The notes under the pieces were generated by a model, which saw nothing but the letters and a program-made list of their open reading frames with translations, was not told the origin of the DNA and did not search any database. From a candidate division KSB3 bacterium (GTDB taxonomy: Bacteria; Moduliflexota; Moduliflexia; Moduliflexales; Moduliflexaceae), in contig PDSJ01000018.1 of the NCBI GenBank assembly GCA_002748425.1, positions 1 to 64,000 of the forward strand: 64,000 nt of DNA. The letters are read 5' to 3'. Below, one piece after another: positions 8,420-17,515 of the stretch (the stretch's first letter is position 1; each line of letters opens with the position of its first letter). The position numbers were made by a program, and so were the translations under genes.

Positions 8420-11059
8420 ATGAAGCATTTTCGTATAACCTGGATTTTTGGGCTGGTCAACCTCATAACTGCCATAGTACTTCTCCTTCTTCTGATGGGA
8501 GGGATCGGATGGTGGGAGCCGCATTGTACTCCATGGCGGCTTGTCGTCTTTGTTGCCGTGCCTGTCCTGTGCCTGGTTAGCGTAAATTTTTTTTTCCTTT
8601 CAGTGTGTGTCCTCCGGCCACTCAGAAGAATACGCGAAGCCGAGCAATGGTCTGGAGAACAAGAAATTCCCGGAACGTCAGAGGGCTTTTGCTCCCAGGA
8701 ATTTCACGAACTTACTGAGAGCATCAGCGCGAAAAATCGGATTTTTAAAGAGTTACTCAGAGCAAGCGATGAGATGCTGGCCAGGGGAGAACGCGGCACG
8801 CTTTTCGCTCTGGCCAGACAGCAGCATTTTGATAAAGTCCTTGACTCTGTTCTTTCCTTTATCCATGCGCTCGAGGGGCATACTGACAATTTGGCACGCA
8901 GATTGCTGGTAGATGAACTGCCTCAAGAGTTGCAGCATACCAAAATCGGCGATTCTCTGGAGCGTCTGACACGTGAACTCCGTAGCAGCATTGACGAAAT
9001 AGGTGAAAAATCCAAGGCGATTTCCACTACGAGCGCAAAGGTGGCCGCTATGGCTCAACAGAGTTCTCGGAACGCCACACTTGAGACAGAGGCGATTGAA
9101 AGCATCTTTTTTTCCAGTCGGCAGGTCGTGTCGGATCTTCGTAATGTGATGAAGAATATTCATTTACAGGGAAAATCGCTGGATAATACCTTCCATGATA
9201 TCAAGCATCTCGTAGGTTCTATCGAAACCCTGAATCGAAATGCTGAGGTCTTATCGTCTGTCGCAGAGGCAACATCGCTTTCAGTGTCGGAAATCCATAA
9301 ATTTATGCGGGAAATCGATGAGCATGCTCATTCGCTTGCGGGAATTTCCGAGACAGTATCCAGCGAAGCGGAGAATGGTGGGCAGGTCGTCAATGAGGTC
9401 ATTGACGGCATTCACACGATCAAGTATACTGTTGAGGATGCTGCAGTGGCGATTCATCGGCTGGGGGAAAAATCTGATCAGATTGGGGATATTCTTGAGG
9501 CGATTAACGGCATTGCCGATCAAACGAACCTCCTTGCGTTGAATGCCTCGATTATTGCCGCTCAGGCCGGTGAGCATGGCCGGAGCTTTGCTGTGGTTGC
9601 AGGAGAAGTCCGTGATTTGGCGGAACGGACGCGCTCGTCTACAAAGCAAATTGAAACGATCATTTCAGGGCTTCAGAGTGAAGTGGTCCATGGCGACATT
9701 GCGATGAAGAAATGCCTTCAGGCGGTTGAAGATGGCGTCAAGCTGGCGAATAAGTCCGGCGGTGTCTTGAAAACGATCGTCCAAAGTATTCAGGACGCGA
9801 GTTACATGGCCTCCAGGCTTGCGGAATCTACGGTGACGCAGACGAATAACAGTGAGCAAGTCACGCTTGCAGCAGAACAGATCAGACAAAAGCTGGAAGA
9901 ACTCTCTCTGACTGTCAACACCCAATCCAGAGATAGTGCTCATCTGGCTGAGATGGCACATGTTCTTAAAAATGCCGGTCAGGATATTACGAAGCTTGCG
10001 ACCGCTCAACTGAAAGAAACTGAAAGTATTGTTCATTCGATTCAAAGCATTCAGGGGCTGGTGCAGCGCAACGCGAAAGTGACACATCAGCTCGCCAGCT
10101 TGTCCAAAGAACTTGGTGGACTGGAGAGTGCCCTGGCGCGAGAGATGGGACAATTCCTGGTGTTTTTGCCCGAACTGCCGTCATCCTTTGAGGCGAATCA
10201 AGCGACGGTTGCCCTTCTCTGTCCGAATGTACCGCTCTTTTTTGAAGATTTTTTTCAGGGGATGCGTATGAAAGCCCGGGAAATGGGATTGCAGACCTTT
10301 ATGTTTCAGGCCGAGGACAGTCGTATGCTGCAAATGCAGCTGGCCAACTGGTTGATTCGGCAGAGATGGACAAAAGGTCTCGTTCTGATTCCGATTGATA
10401 GCTCCATTGAGCAGTACATTATCGATCTCTGCAGACGGGAACGGCTTCCGGTGGTGGTTGCAGACCGGCTGAGTTCCGGGGATGCCCCAGTGTGTGTGGT
10501 TTCGGACAATCTGCACGGCGGCGAATTGGCGGCTGAGCTTTTGCACAAACAACTGCCCGACGGAGTTACTGTCGTCATCTGCGGTTCTCCTGATACCCAT
10601 TCGGTCAAAGATCGAATGGAAGGGTTTTTTCAAAAATCGCGCAGCTACAATTGGACGGTCGTGGAAGTCTTCACACCGTTAATTGATAAGGAACTGGTGA
10701 AACCGAATATACTGGAAGGTATCGCGTTGACGCCAAACGTTCAGGGGATATTCCTGACGAACGAGGACGCTTCGGTTGCCTATCTTGAGCTTCTCCAGGA
10801 AAAGAAAATTGATGCGAAAGGCATTTGGGCTGTCGCGTACGATTTGACCCAAAAAGTGGCTGAGGCAATTGAGTCTGGGGAACTTCTGGGGACAATTTAT
10901 CAGGATCCAGTCGCGATCGGCTGCGAAGCCGTCTCGAAACTGTTTTCCCATGCCGAAAACGGAGCCGCATTCTTTCAGGCGGGTCCTGAAATTTTTCCCA
11001 TGCCGGTCAAGACGGTGACAGCGTTCAATCTCAACGAATTTCGCCCACAACTGCATTAA
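8420..11059 (+). CDS. Chemoreceptor with a C-terminal LacI-like sugar-binding domain
   Basis: 879 residues. Two membrane helices (about 8-30 and 41-65) are joined by only some ten residues, so there is no periplasmic ligand domain. A long coiled-coil follows, with the invariant receptor hairpin at about 365-405 ([31 protein letters not shown]) that docks CheA/CheW. From about 593 to 870 the protein continues as a type-1 periplasmic-binding/LacI-type sugar-binding domain ([65 protein letters not shown]). By topology this domain is cytoplasmic. It probably signals internal sugar to the motility machinery, and its place beside araD and the arabinose kinase suggests a pentose ligand; the ligand is inference. 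Confidence 0.88.
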   Translation: MKHFRITWIFGLVNLITAIVLLLLLMGGIGWWEPHCTPWRLVVFVAVPVLCLVSVNFFFLSVCVLRPLRRIREAEQWSGEQEIPGTSEGFCSQEFHELTESISAKNRIFKELLRASDEMLARGERGTLFALARQQHFDKVLDSVLSFIHALEGHTDNLARRLLVDELPQELQHTKIGDSLERLTRELRSSIDEIGEKSKAISTTSAKVAAMAQQSSRNATLETEAIESIFFSSRQVVSDLRNVMKNIHLQGKSLDNTFHDIKHLVGSIETLNRNAEVLSSVAEATSLSVSEIHKFMREIDEHAHSLAGISETVSSEAENGGQVVNEVIDGIHTIKYTVEDAAVAIHRLGEKSDQIGDILEAINGIADQTNLLALNASIIAAQAGEHGRSFAVVAGEVRDLAERTRSSTKQIETIISGLQSEVVHGDIAMKKCLQAVEDGVKLANKSGGVLKTIVQSIQDASYMASRLAESTVTQTNNSEQVTLAAEQIRQKLEELSLTVNTQSRDSAHLAEMAHVLKNAGQDITKLATAQLKETESIVHSIQSIQGLVQRNAKVTHQLASLSKELGGLESALAREMGQFLVFLPELPSSFEANQATVALLCPNVPLFFEDFFQGMRMKAREMGLQTFMFQAEDSRMLQMQLANWLIRQRWTKGLVLIPIDSSIEQYIIDLCRRERLPVVVADRLSSGDAPVCVVSDNLHGGELAAELLHKQLPDGVTVVICGSPDTHSVKDRMEGFFQKSRSYNWTVVEVFTPLIDKELVKPNILEGIALTPNVQGIFLTNEDASVAYLELLQEKKIDAKGIWAVAYDLTQKVAEAIESGELLGTIYQDPVAIGCEAVSKLFSHAENGAAFFQAGPEIFPMPVKTVTAFNLNEFRPQLH

Positions 11060-11075
11060 TGCTGTGCTGAGCGAC

Positions 11076-11114
11076 AAGAATCCGTATCACACTGTTTGCG
11101 GATTACGGATTCTT
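11076..11114. terminator. Hairpin between convergent genes
   Basis: AAGAATCCGTA at 11076-11086 is perfectly inverted at 11104-11114, with a 17-base loop. It follows the chemoreceptor stop and precedes the end of the convergent kinase gene, so it may work in both directions. There is no long U-tract. Confidence 0.6.
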
Positions 11115-11158
11115 CTCTCCTCAGGAGGGAGCGACGTCCAGACAGGTCTCCGCCCCGC

Positions 11159-12757
11159 TTATTTCAGAACGTCTACAGCAGCCCTTTCTATAGGCAGACA
11201 AGCTTTGTAACGTTTCATGAACAGCTCAAAGCCTTGGACATCATCCGGATCCGGAGCAATAATGGTTTCATGCTGAGATGTGAAGACGGAACTGTCAAGA
11301 AAGACCTCCAGCGTCTCATCCTCTTTTTTGTTCAGCATGTAGGAAGCCAGGAGGGCAATTCCCCAGGCACCGCCTTCTCCGGCGGTTTCCTCCATCACAG
11401 CCACCGGTGCATTGACTGCTGCCGCCATAAAGCGTTGTCCGACAGTTCTGGTTTTGAACAGTCCGCCGTGCCCCAGCATTTTGTCCAATTGTACGCCCTC
11501 GTCTTTGAGGAGGATATCCATCCCGATTTTCATGGCTCCAAGCGAGGACTGAAGGTTGACGCGCATGAAGTTCGCCAGCGTGAACGTACTGTCGGGGGAT
11601 CGGACAAACAAGGGTCTTCCTTCTTCAAACTGTGTCATGTGTTCTCCGGACAGATAGCCGTATGCGAGGAGGCCGCCGCAATCGTTATCCCCTTCTAAGG
11701 CTTTGTGATACAGGGTGCTGTACAAGGTTGTCATGTCGACTTCACAGCCCAGTGAGGATGTCACTTCCTGGAAAAGAGCGATCCATGAGTCCAGATGAGA
11801 CGTACAATTATTGGAATGGGCCATTGCCACGAGTTTCCCGGATGGGGTTGTCACAAGGTCCAATTCCGGATAGACCTTTGATAAATCTTGTTCTAAAACA
11901 ACCATCGCGAAGATCGATGTCCCAGCGGAGACATTACCGGTCCGTTCTGCAACGCTGTTTGTGGCGACCATCCCTGTTCCCGCATCTCCTTCAGCCGGGC
12001 ACATCAGACTGCCAGCTTCCAGTACGCCGTCTGGATCGAGCTGCCTGGCGCCTTCTGCAGTGAGTTTTCCTGCGTGTTCGCCTGCGAGCAGCGTTTTGGG
12101 AAGGATATTTTCCAGGGTCCATGGGAAATGCTTATCGTGTACCAACTCATTAAACTGGCCGATCATGCGCTGGTTGTAGGTGCTTGTGTTGAGATCGATC
12201 GGAAACATCCCGGAGGCATCACCAATTCCAAGAACTTTTTCTCCTGACAGCTTCCAGTGCACATAACCTGCTAACGTTGTGATAAAATCAATGGAAGCGA
12301 CATGCTCTTCACCGTTTAATATCGCCTGATACAGATGGGCAATGCTCCAGCGCTGCGGGATCGGATAGTTAAACAGAGCCATCAATTTTTCAGTCGCCTC
12401 AAAGGTAAAGTTGTTTCGCCAGGTTCTGAAAGGCACCAACAATGTATCGCTGTTGTCAAAGACCAAATAGCCATGCATCATAGCGCTGATGCCGATCGCT
12501 CCAATCCTGGTCAACGCCACGCCATACTGTCGTGTGACATCTGCCGCCATGCTTGCATAGCTTTTTTGAACCCCTTTCCAGACATCTTCGAGGCTGTACG
12601 TCCAGACGCCGTTGATATGTTTATTTGACCAGTTATGCCATCCAGCGGCAATTGCTTCATTATGCTCCCCCAGCAAGACAGCCTTGATTCGTGTTGACCC
12701 CAGCTCAATCCCTAACGATGTCTTTCCACTCGTGATAAATTCTCTGACTGCACTCAT
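11159..12757 (-). CDS. FGGY kinase, probable L-ribulokinase (AraK-like)
   Basis: 532 residues with the FGGY fold: [14 protein letters not shown] as the first phosphate loop, GISAMMHGY as the substrate loop, SAGTSIFAM in the second domain and LGHGGLFKT near the C-terminus. It belongs to the divergent bacterial group annotated as ATPase or xylulose kinase, beginning [16 protein letters not shown]. To my knowledge this group includes the Clostridium AraK enzymes and often sits with L-arabinose genes; the assignment to L-ribulose rests on that and on nearby araD. AAGGGAGG precedes ATG 12757. It is the third gene of the minus-strand set response regulator, ABC-domain kinase, sugar kinase, and converges with the chemoreceptor gene. 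Confidence 0.75.
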   Translation of the reverse strand: MSAVREFITSGKTSLGIELGSTRIKAVLLGEHNEAIAAGWHNWSNKHINGVWTYSLEDVWKGVQKSYASMAADVTRQYGVALTRIGAIGISAMMHGYLVFDNSDTLLVPFRTWRNNFTFEATEKLMALFNYPIPQRWSIAHLYQAILNGEEHVASIDFITTLAGYVHWKLSGEKVLGIGDASGMFPIDLNTSTYNQRMIGQFNELVHDKHFPWTLENILPKTLLAGEHAGKLTAEGARQLDPDGVLEAGSLMCPAEGDAGTGMVATNSVAERTGNVSAGTSIFAMVVLEQDLSKVYPELDLVTTPSGKLVAMAHSNNCTSHLDSWIALFQEVTSSLGCEVDMTTLYSTLYHKALEGDNDCGGLLAYGYLSGEHMTQFEEGRPLFVRSPDSTFTLANFMRVNLQSSLGAMKIGMDILLKDEGVQLDKMLGHGGLFKTRTVGQRFMAAAVNAPVAVMEETAGEGGAWGIALLASYMLNKKEDETLEVFLDSSVFTSQHETIIAPDPDDVQGFELFMKRYKACLPIERAAVDVLK

Positions 12758-12909
12758 AGCGTACCTCCCTTGTCGTGTTTCCTAGCTCAGCATCTCCTTC
12801 AGTTAAAATGATTTGTTCTTTGAAAAGTCTGCACGAGTTCTCTTTCCAGCTGTGCGAATACGGCATCAGAGTACAGTGAGAGGGGCGCGTGAGTCCTTGT
12901 CAATTTTTT

Positions 12910-14763
12910 TCAAGGCTCTTTCTCCCCATTCGCCTCGTATTGGGGCAGATCGATCTGAAAACGGCAACCAGAGCCTTCAAGATTGCTGACCACGATCGTT
13001 CCGTGATATTTCGTGATGATGCCATAGCTGACTGAGAGACCGAGGCCGAAATTCTGCTTGCTGCCCTGCTTGGTAGAGTAAAACGGGAGAAAGATGTTGT
13101 TGGGATTATCGTCGTCGATGCCGAGACCGCTGTCCTGAAAAGAAATACGAGCCACATTTCTTCCGTTCTCATGAAGACCTTCGGTCGTAATGGTGATCTC
13201 GCCGCCGGAGGGCATGGCCTCGAAACTATTTTTGAATAAGTTCAGCAGCACTTGCTTGATTTCGTTTTTATTCGCCTGAATCATGAGTTCTTCTTCGCAG
13301 GGCGTGAAGTTGATTCCGATCGCTTTGCGGTTCGCATGATGCTTAATGAGTTTGAGAATTTTGTGAATAACATCGTTAATCAGAAGTTCTCCGCTCATCT
13401 GCGGCTGTTTATCCGAAAAAGAGTGTAAATTACTGACAATGGTCGCAATGTCGGAAATCTCTTCATGGACGTTGTCGATGACACTATGCAGTTCTTTGCC
13501 TTTGAAATTATACTTGATGTAGCTGAGGTAGTTGTAAATGATTTCCAGAGGATTGTTGATTTCATGTGCCACGCCCGCGGCCAGGAGCCCGACTGAGGCA
13601 AGCTTTTCAGAAAGCATAACTTGTTCCTGGAGACGATCGTACTCGCTGATATCTTCGATGATGATGAAATGGCCGATAGGATTTTTCCCCTCGAAAATCG
13701 GGAAACTTTTAATATTGTTAACGGTCCGGCTTGTTGCGATCGTCATCGGAATCTGATAAAAGGTTCTTTCCTGTTCAGACGCCATGCTTTGGCTGATGAG
13801 CTGCTGTACGTCCTGATTCTCCGGGCCGAATACGTCTTGCAGAGACCTGTTGAAATAACTGGGCTTGTGCAGCCTGAAATAGTTTTTGCAGGATTCATTC
13901 ACCATCTTGACGCGCTGCTGCGTATCGGTCACGATCAAATTGACCGGTAAATTTCGTAAGATCGCTTCATTGTAGCGCAAGAACTGATAGAATTCCTGAT
14001 TGAACTTTTCAATATTTTCTTCACGGGAAATCTGAGTATAGGTCATGCGGATCAGGTTGAATTTCCCGATATTTTTGATGTAATCAGTCAGCAGGATTTC
14101 ACCATTGCGCATGACGCTGACCGTGTCAGCAAACTCGTAAATATCATCAATCCGGCTGCTGAGATAGAGAATGGCCATTCCATCAGTTTTAAGGGGCTTG
14201 AGGATGGCGCTGACAGTCTTCAGAATCCCCGGGGAAAGTTTGTTCAGGACTTCATCGAGAATAAGGATTCTGGGCCTGCGGTTGATGCGTTTGAGGATGT
14301 CGAGCAGAAGTTGCTGCGATACGGAAAGATCGTGAATAAATGTCCCTGGATCGATTGACACACCGTATTGCTTCAGCAATGCAGCGACAAGCGCATAGCG
14401 TCGTCGTTTGTTCTCCCAGAAGAAGGTTTTACCACTGCGAAAAAAGAGGCTGTCCGCCACTGTGAAGTGAGGATTGAAGCTGACCTCATTCAAGTCTACC
14501 TGCTGATAGACCATTTCAATCCCGAGGCTATGCGCTTTTTTGATAGTTAACGCGCGATAGCGTTGTTGGTGGAAGTGGATGACGCCAGAATCGGGTTGTT
14601 CTTGTCCGCAGATGATTTTCGCGAGCGATGATTTGCCGGATCCCCGCTCCCCGACGATCGCATGCGACTCTGAAGCAGAGAGCCTGAAATTAATGTGCTT
14701 CAGCGCGGCTGTCTTGCCATAATTCAGGTTAATATCAATGAGATCGAGGAGTCTTTCACTCAT
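12910..14763 (-). CDS. ABC-ATPase-like/PAS/histidine kinase fusion
   Basis: 617 residues in one frame. Residues 1-240 are a sugar-importer-type ABC ATPase domain like the first half of AraG/MglA. Walker A GERGSGKSS is at 38-46, a Q-loop glutamine is at 87-88, and Walker B ILILDE is at 166-171. The signature is degenerate (LSVSQ, 146-150), and the H-loop histidine is replaced by serine (LSSR, 201-204), so ATP hydrolysis is probably impaired. Residues about 260-380 form a PAS domain. Residues 385-610 are a NtrB-like kinase core: phosphoacceptor His400 in AAGVAHEINNPL, N-box NLFKNSFEA, and glycine boxes DSGLGI and FGLGLS. No membrane helix is seen. It follows the sigma-54 regulator gene, divergent from araFGH, so it likely senses transporter state. 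Confidence 0.9.
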   Translation of the reverse strand: MSERLLDLIDINLNYGKTAALKHINFRLSASESHAIVGERGSGKSSLAKIICGQEQPDSGVIHFHQQRYRALTIKKAHSLGIEMVYQQVDLNEVSFNPHFTVADSLFFRSGKTFFWENKRRRYALVAALLKQYGVSIDPGTFIHDLSVSQQLLLDILKRINRRPRILILDEVLNKLSPGILKTVSAILKPLKTDGMAILYLSSRIDDIYEFADTVSVMRNGEILLTDYIKNIGKFNLIRMTYTQISREENIEKFNQEFYQFLRYNEAILRNLPVNLIVTDTQQRVKMVNESCKNYFRLHKPSYFNRSLQDVFGPENQDVQQLISQSMASEQERTFYQIPMTIATSRTVNNIKSFPIFEGKNPIGHFIIIEDISEYDRLQEQVMLSEKLASVGLLAAGVAHEINNPLEIIYNYLSYIKYNFKGKELHSVIDNVHEEISDIATIVSNLHSFSDKQPQMSGELLINDVIHKILKLIKHHANRKAIGINFTPCEEELMIQANKNEIKQVLLNLFKNSFEAMPSGGEITITTEGLHENGRNVARISFQDSGLGIDDDNPNNIFLPFYSTKQGSKQNFGLGLSVSYGIITKYHGTIVVSNLEGSGCRFQIDLPQYEANGEKEP

Positions 14764-14819
14764 ACACTGTCAGTCAGGGGCCGTCCGGCGCGCCAGCCTT
14801 CGTGATCTCAGGAAGCGTC

Positions 14820-16151
14820 TCAGCGGGAAATGCCGTAGCGTTCAAGTTTATTGTAGAGAGTCTTACGGCTCATGTTGAGCAGAACCGCAGCTTTGGTTTT
14901 GTTGTATTTGGTTTTTTGCAGGGTTTTAAGAATCAAATTTTTCTCCACTTCCTCCCTGATGTTTTCAGCAGGGGGGGCCTGTTGGAGTTCGCTGAAATTT
15001 GGAGGAAGGTCTTCAGTCTCGACTCGCTCTCCTGAAGAAATGGCTGCGGCGTAATTGAGGGTATTTTTAAGCTCGCGGACATTACCCGGCCAGTGATAGT
15101 CCAGGAATCGCTCCATAACCGTGTCGCTGAGTTGTTTGAGGCTGCGGGCATTGGCTGTGGCGTACTCAGTCAAAAAGTGCTTGACCAGCAACGGAATATC
15201 GTCTTTGCGTTCGCGCAGGGGAGGCAGTTGAAGCATGGCGGTATTGAGACGGTAAAACAGATCTTGTCTGAATGATTTTTCAACGATTAATTCCTCCAGA
15301 TTGCGATTTGTCGCAGCAATAAACCGCACGTTTACCGTGATGGTCTGCTTTCCTCCCAGACGCCGTATTTCATTGTTTTGCAGGGTTCGCAGGATTTTAG
15401 CCTGGATCGTCAGAGGCATATCGCCGATTTCATCAAGAAAAAGAGAACTCTGATCCGCCCGCTCAAAAATGCCTTGAAAGACCGTATCAGCCCCGGTATA
15501 GGCGCCTCTCTCATGTCCGAAGAGTTCGTTGTCAAGCAGCGTTTCCGGAAAGGCCGCACAATTAATTTTGTGCATCTTGCGTGAGCTTCTTGAGGATTTG
15601 ACATGAATGAAGTCGGCAATGATCTCTTTACCGGTTCCGTTCTCTCCCATAATCAAGATCGGCAGATCGGTCGCTGCTAGTTTTTTGATTGTTTCACACA
15701 GTGTAAGCATCCTGGGGTTACGGGTGACAAGCGTTGGAGAACGGGCAGGCACTCGATCTTTTAAGTGCGTATGTTTTTTGTGATCCTCAGAGGCCTGGAC
15801 GGCATTAGCGACAAGTTGCAACAGCTTCTCAAAATCCAGTGGTTTCGTGACATAGTCAAACGCGCCGAGTTTGATCGAGCGGACAGCCGAATCAATCGAG
15901 CCGTAGCCGCTAATCATGATGACGGGAACCTGCGGTCGAAGACGCTGAAGCTGTTGCAGCACGTCGATACCGTTTTCCGCTCCCAGCATAATATCAAGCA
16001 GCACAACGCCGATCGGGTGTCTGGAAAACAGGGCAAGCCCTTCACGACTGCTGGTGGCGTAAAGTGTCGTGTAACCCCGTTGATCGAAGTTCTGAGCAAG
16101 GCTTTTACAGACTTTGATTTTATCGTCGATAATAAGAAGCTGCGCGTTCAT
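14820..16151 (-). CDS. NtrC-family sigma-54 response regulator
   Basis: 443 residues with three classic parts. A receiver domain has acidic residues near position 10 and phosphoacceptor Asp53 in VVLLDIM. An AAA+ domain has Walker A GENGTGKE at 169-176, the sigma-54 contact loop as GAYTGA at 216-221 (Tyr in place of the usual Phe, a tolerated variant), and Walker B SLFLDEIGDMP. A C-terminal Fis-type helix-turn-helix contains NKTKAAVLLNMSRKTLYNKL. It would be phosphorylated by the kinase encoded 56 bases downstream and activate sigma-54 promoters. The divergent araFGH promoter, with a -24/-12 element at 16312-16327, is the obvious target. Confidence 0.93.
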   Translation of the reverse strand: MNAQLLIIDDKIKVCKSLAQNFDQRGYTTLYATSSREGLALFSRHPIGVVLLDIMLGAENGIDVLQQLQRLRPQVPVIMISGYGSIDSAVRSIKLGAFDYVTKPLDFEKLLQLVANAVQASEDHKKHTHLKDRVPARSPTLVTRNPRMLTLCETIKKLAATDLPILIMGENGTGKEIIADFIHVKSSRSSRKMHKINCAAFPETLLDNELFGHERGAYTGADTVFQGIFERADQSSLFLDEIGDMPLTIQAKILRTLQNNEIRRLGGKQTITVNVRFIAATNRNLEELIVEKSFRQDLFYRLNTAMLQLPPLRERKDDIPLLVKHFLTEYATANARSLKQLSDTVMERFLDYHWPGNVRELKNTLNYAAAISSGERVETEDLPPNFSELQQAPPAENIREEVEKNLILKTLQKTKYNKTKAAVLLNMSRKTLYNKLERYGISR

Positions 16152-16175
16152 CCCGTTACCTTTTTATACAATTCC

Positions 16176-16203
16176 TGTGTAACAATCGTATAATATTTAC
16201 ACA
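16176..16203. promoter_or_regulatory. Candidate upstream activator site for araFGH
   Basis: TGTGTAA at 16176-16182 is inverted as TTACACA at 16197-16203. It lies about 110 bases upstream of the putative sigma-54 element, a usual distance for enhancer-binding regulators, and immediately upstream of the response-regulator start, where it could also mediate autoregulation. Confidence 0.4.
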
Positions 16204-16311
16204 CTATTTTTTTCATTCCAGGGGGGAACTCTGTCAAGCCTTATTTTATATCTTGTCGTAGTTCTTGTAAATAAATATGTTGTGGCTGTGAGGTCTGTCT
16301 GTTTTCCCACC

Positions 16312-16327
16312 TGGTATTCTCTTTGCT
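16312..16327 (+). promoter_or_regulatory. Sigma-54 promoter of araFGH
   Basis: TGGTATTCTCTTTGCT has the GG and GC dinucleotides separated by exactly ten bases and the TTTGCT -12 box. The -24 box departs from the consensus after TGG. Transcription would start near 16339, about 108 bases before araF. A sigma-54 activator is encoded divergently. Confidence 0.6.
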
Positions 16328-16446
16328 AATGTAATACATGACAGGAAAGCTGTCTGATGTGTCCGTTTCACGTTTGTGGGAATCGTTTGTGGCATTGAAG
16401 CAGTTCTATGTCACGAAAAACTCATAGCTCAAGGAGAATAAAGCGT

Positions 16447-17418
16447 ATGAAAAAATTTGCCGTCACAGTGTTAGCAGGTCTCTTTATTGTCTCAATGTGT
16501 GTGTCTGTCTTTGCCGCCGATAAGGTTAAGATTGGATTTCTGGTAAAACAGCCGGAGGAAGCATGGTTTCAGGATGAGTGGAAATTTGCCCAGCAAGCTG
16601 CTGATGAAATGGGCTTTGAGTTGATTAAAATCGGCACTCCCGATGGTGAAAAAGTCTTGGCCGCTATCGATAATTTAGGTGCTCAACAAGCTCAGGGTTT
16701 CGTGATTTGTACGCCTGATGTAAAACTCGGACCAGCCATCGAGGCAAAAGCCAAGGCAAACAGTTTGAAACTGATGAGTGTTGACGATCGTTTTGTCGGT
16801 TCTGACGGCAAATTCATGGAAGATGTGCATCATATGGGAATCTCTGCTTATAATATCGGAAAATATGTGGGTGAGACTCTGGCTGCCCAGATCGAAGCCA
16901 ACGGCTGGGATATAAAAAAGGTCGGTTTTCTGCGCATGAGTTACGATCAGCTGCCGACCATCAAGGAAAGAACTGATGGTGCGACCGAAATGTTGCTGGC
17001 TGCTGGTCTGCCGGAAGCAAATATCTATGATGCGCCGATGAAAACGCTGGATACAGAAGGAAGCTTCAATGCGGCAAATACCATGCTGACAAAACTCCCT
17101 GATGTGAAAATGTGGGTGGTCGCCGGTGGAAATGACGCTTCGGCCATCGGAGCTGTCAGAGCGATGGAAGGCCAGGGCATTGGTGCAGATATGGCTGTTG
17201 CCGTGGGCATCAACGGATCGAATTTTGCTGTGAATGAATTTGAAAAACCTGAAGAGAACGCATTCTTCGGCTCAATTAAACTGTCTGCTAAAGCTCATGG
17301 TTACGGCACGGCAAAACTGATGTACGAATGGATTGCGAATGGTACGGAACCGGAAAAAGTGATCTGGACCTCCGGCGAACTGATGACTCGAGATAACTAT
17401 AAAGAGCTGATGGACTAA
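16447..17418 (+). CDS. araF: L-arabinose ABC transporter, periplasmic binding protein
   Basis: 323 residues with a Sec signal peptide ending near VFAADK. The mature protein closely follows E. coli AraF: KIGFLVKQPEEAWFQDEWKFAQQAA, GFVICTPDVKLGPAI, SVDDRFV, and a late block with GGNDASAIGAVRAMEGQG. It binds L-arabinose (and perhaps related sugars) in the periplasm and delivers it to AraGH. ATG 16447 has AAGGAG at 16431-16436; the in-frame ATG at 16408 would add a non-signal-like extension. It is the first gene of araFGH and is followed by a hairpin with a T-run, which would favour higher expression of the binding protein than of the membrane genes. Confidence 0.95.
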   Translation: MKKFAVTVLAGLFIVSMCVSVFAADKVKIGFLVKQPEEAWFQDEWKFAQQAADEMGFELIKIGTPDGEKVLAAIDNLGAQQAQGFVICTPDVKLGPAIEAKAKANSLKLMSVDDRFVGSDGKFMEDVHHMGISAYNIGKYVGETLAAQIEANGWDIKKVGFLRMSYDQLPTIKERTDGATEMLLAAGLPEANIYDAPMKTLDTEGSFNAANTMLTKLPDVKMWVVAGGNDASAIGAVRAMEGQGIGADMAVAVGINGSNFAVNEFEKPEENAFFGSIKLSAKAHGYGTAKLMYEWIANGTEPEKVIWTSGELMTRDNYKELMD

Positions 17419-17439
17419 TCGCTTACCCAAAACGCTGAG

Positions 17440-17501
17440 AGAGGCGACTCTGTTAAGGGAAAGACCCTAAGCTCCCTGGAGCGCCTCTTTGTCGTTTTTT
17501 T
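17440..17501 (+). terminator. Intra-operon terminator/attenuator after araF
   Basis: AGAGGCG at 17440-17446 pairs with CGCCTCT at 17482-17488 and is followed by TTGTCG and a run of T at 17494-17501. Nested inverted segments lie in the loop. Partial termination here would lower araGH relative to araF, a common pattern in binding-protein operons. Confidence 0.6.
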
Positions 17502-17515
17502 AAAGGGCTGCTCAG

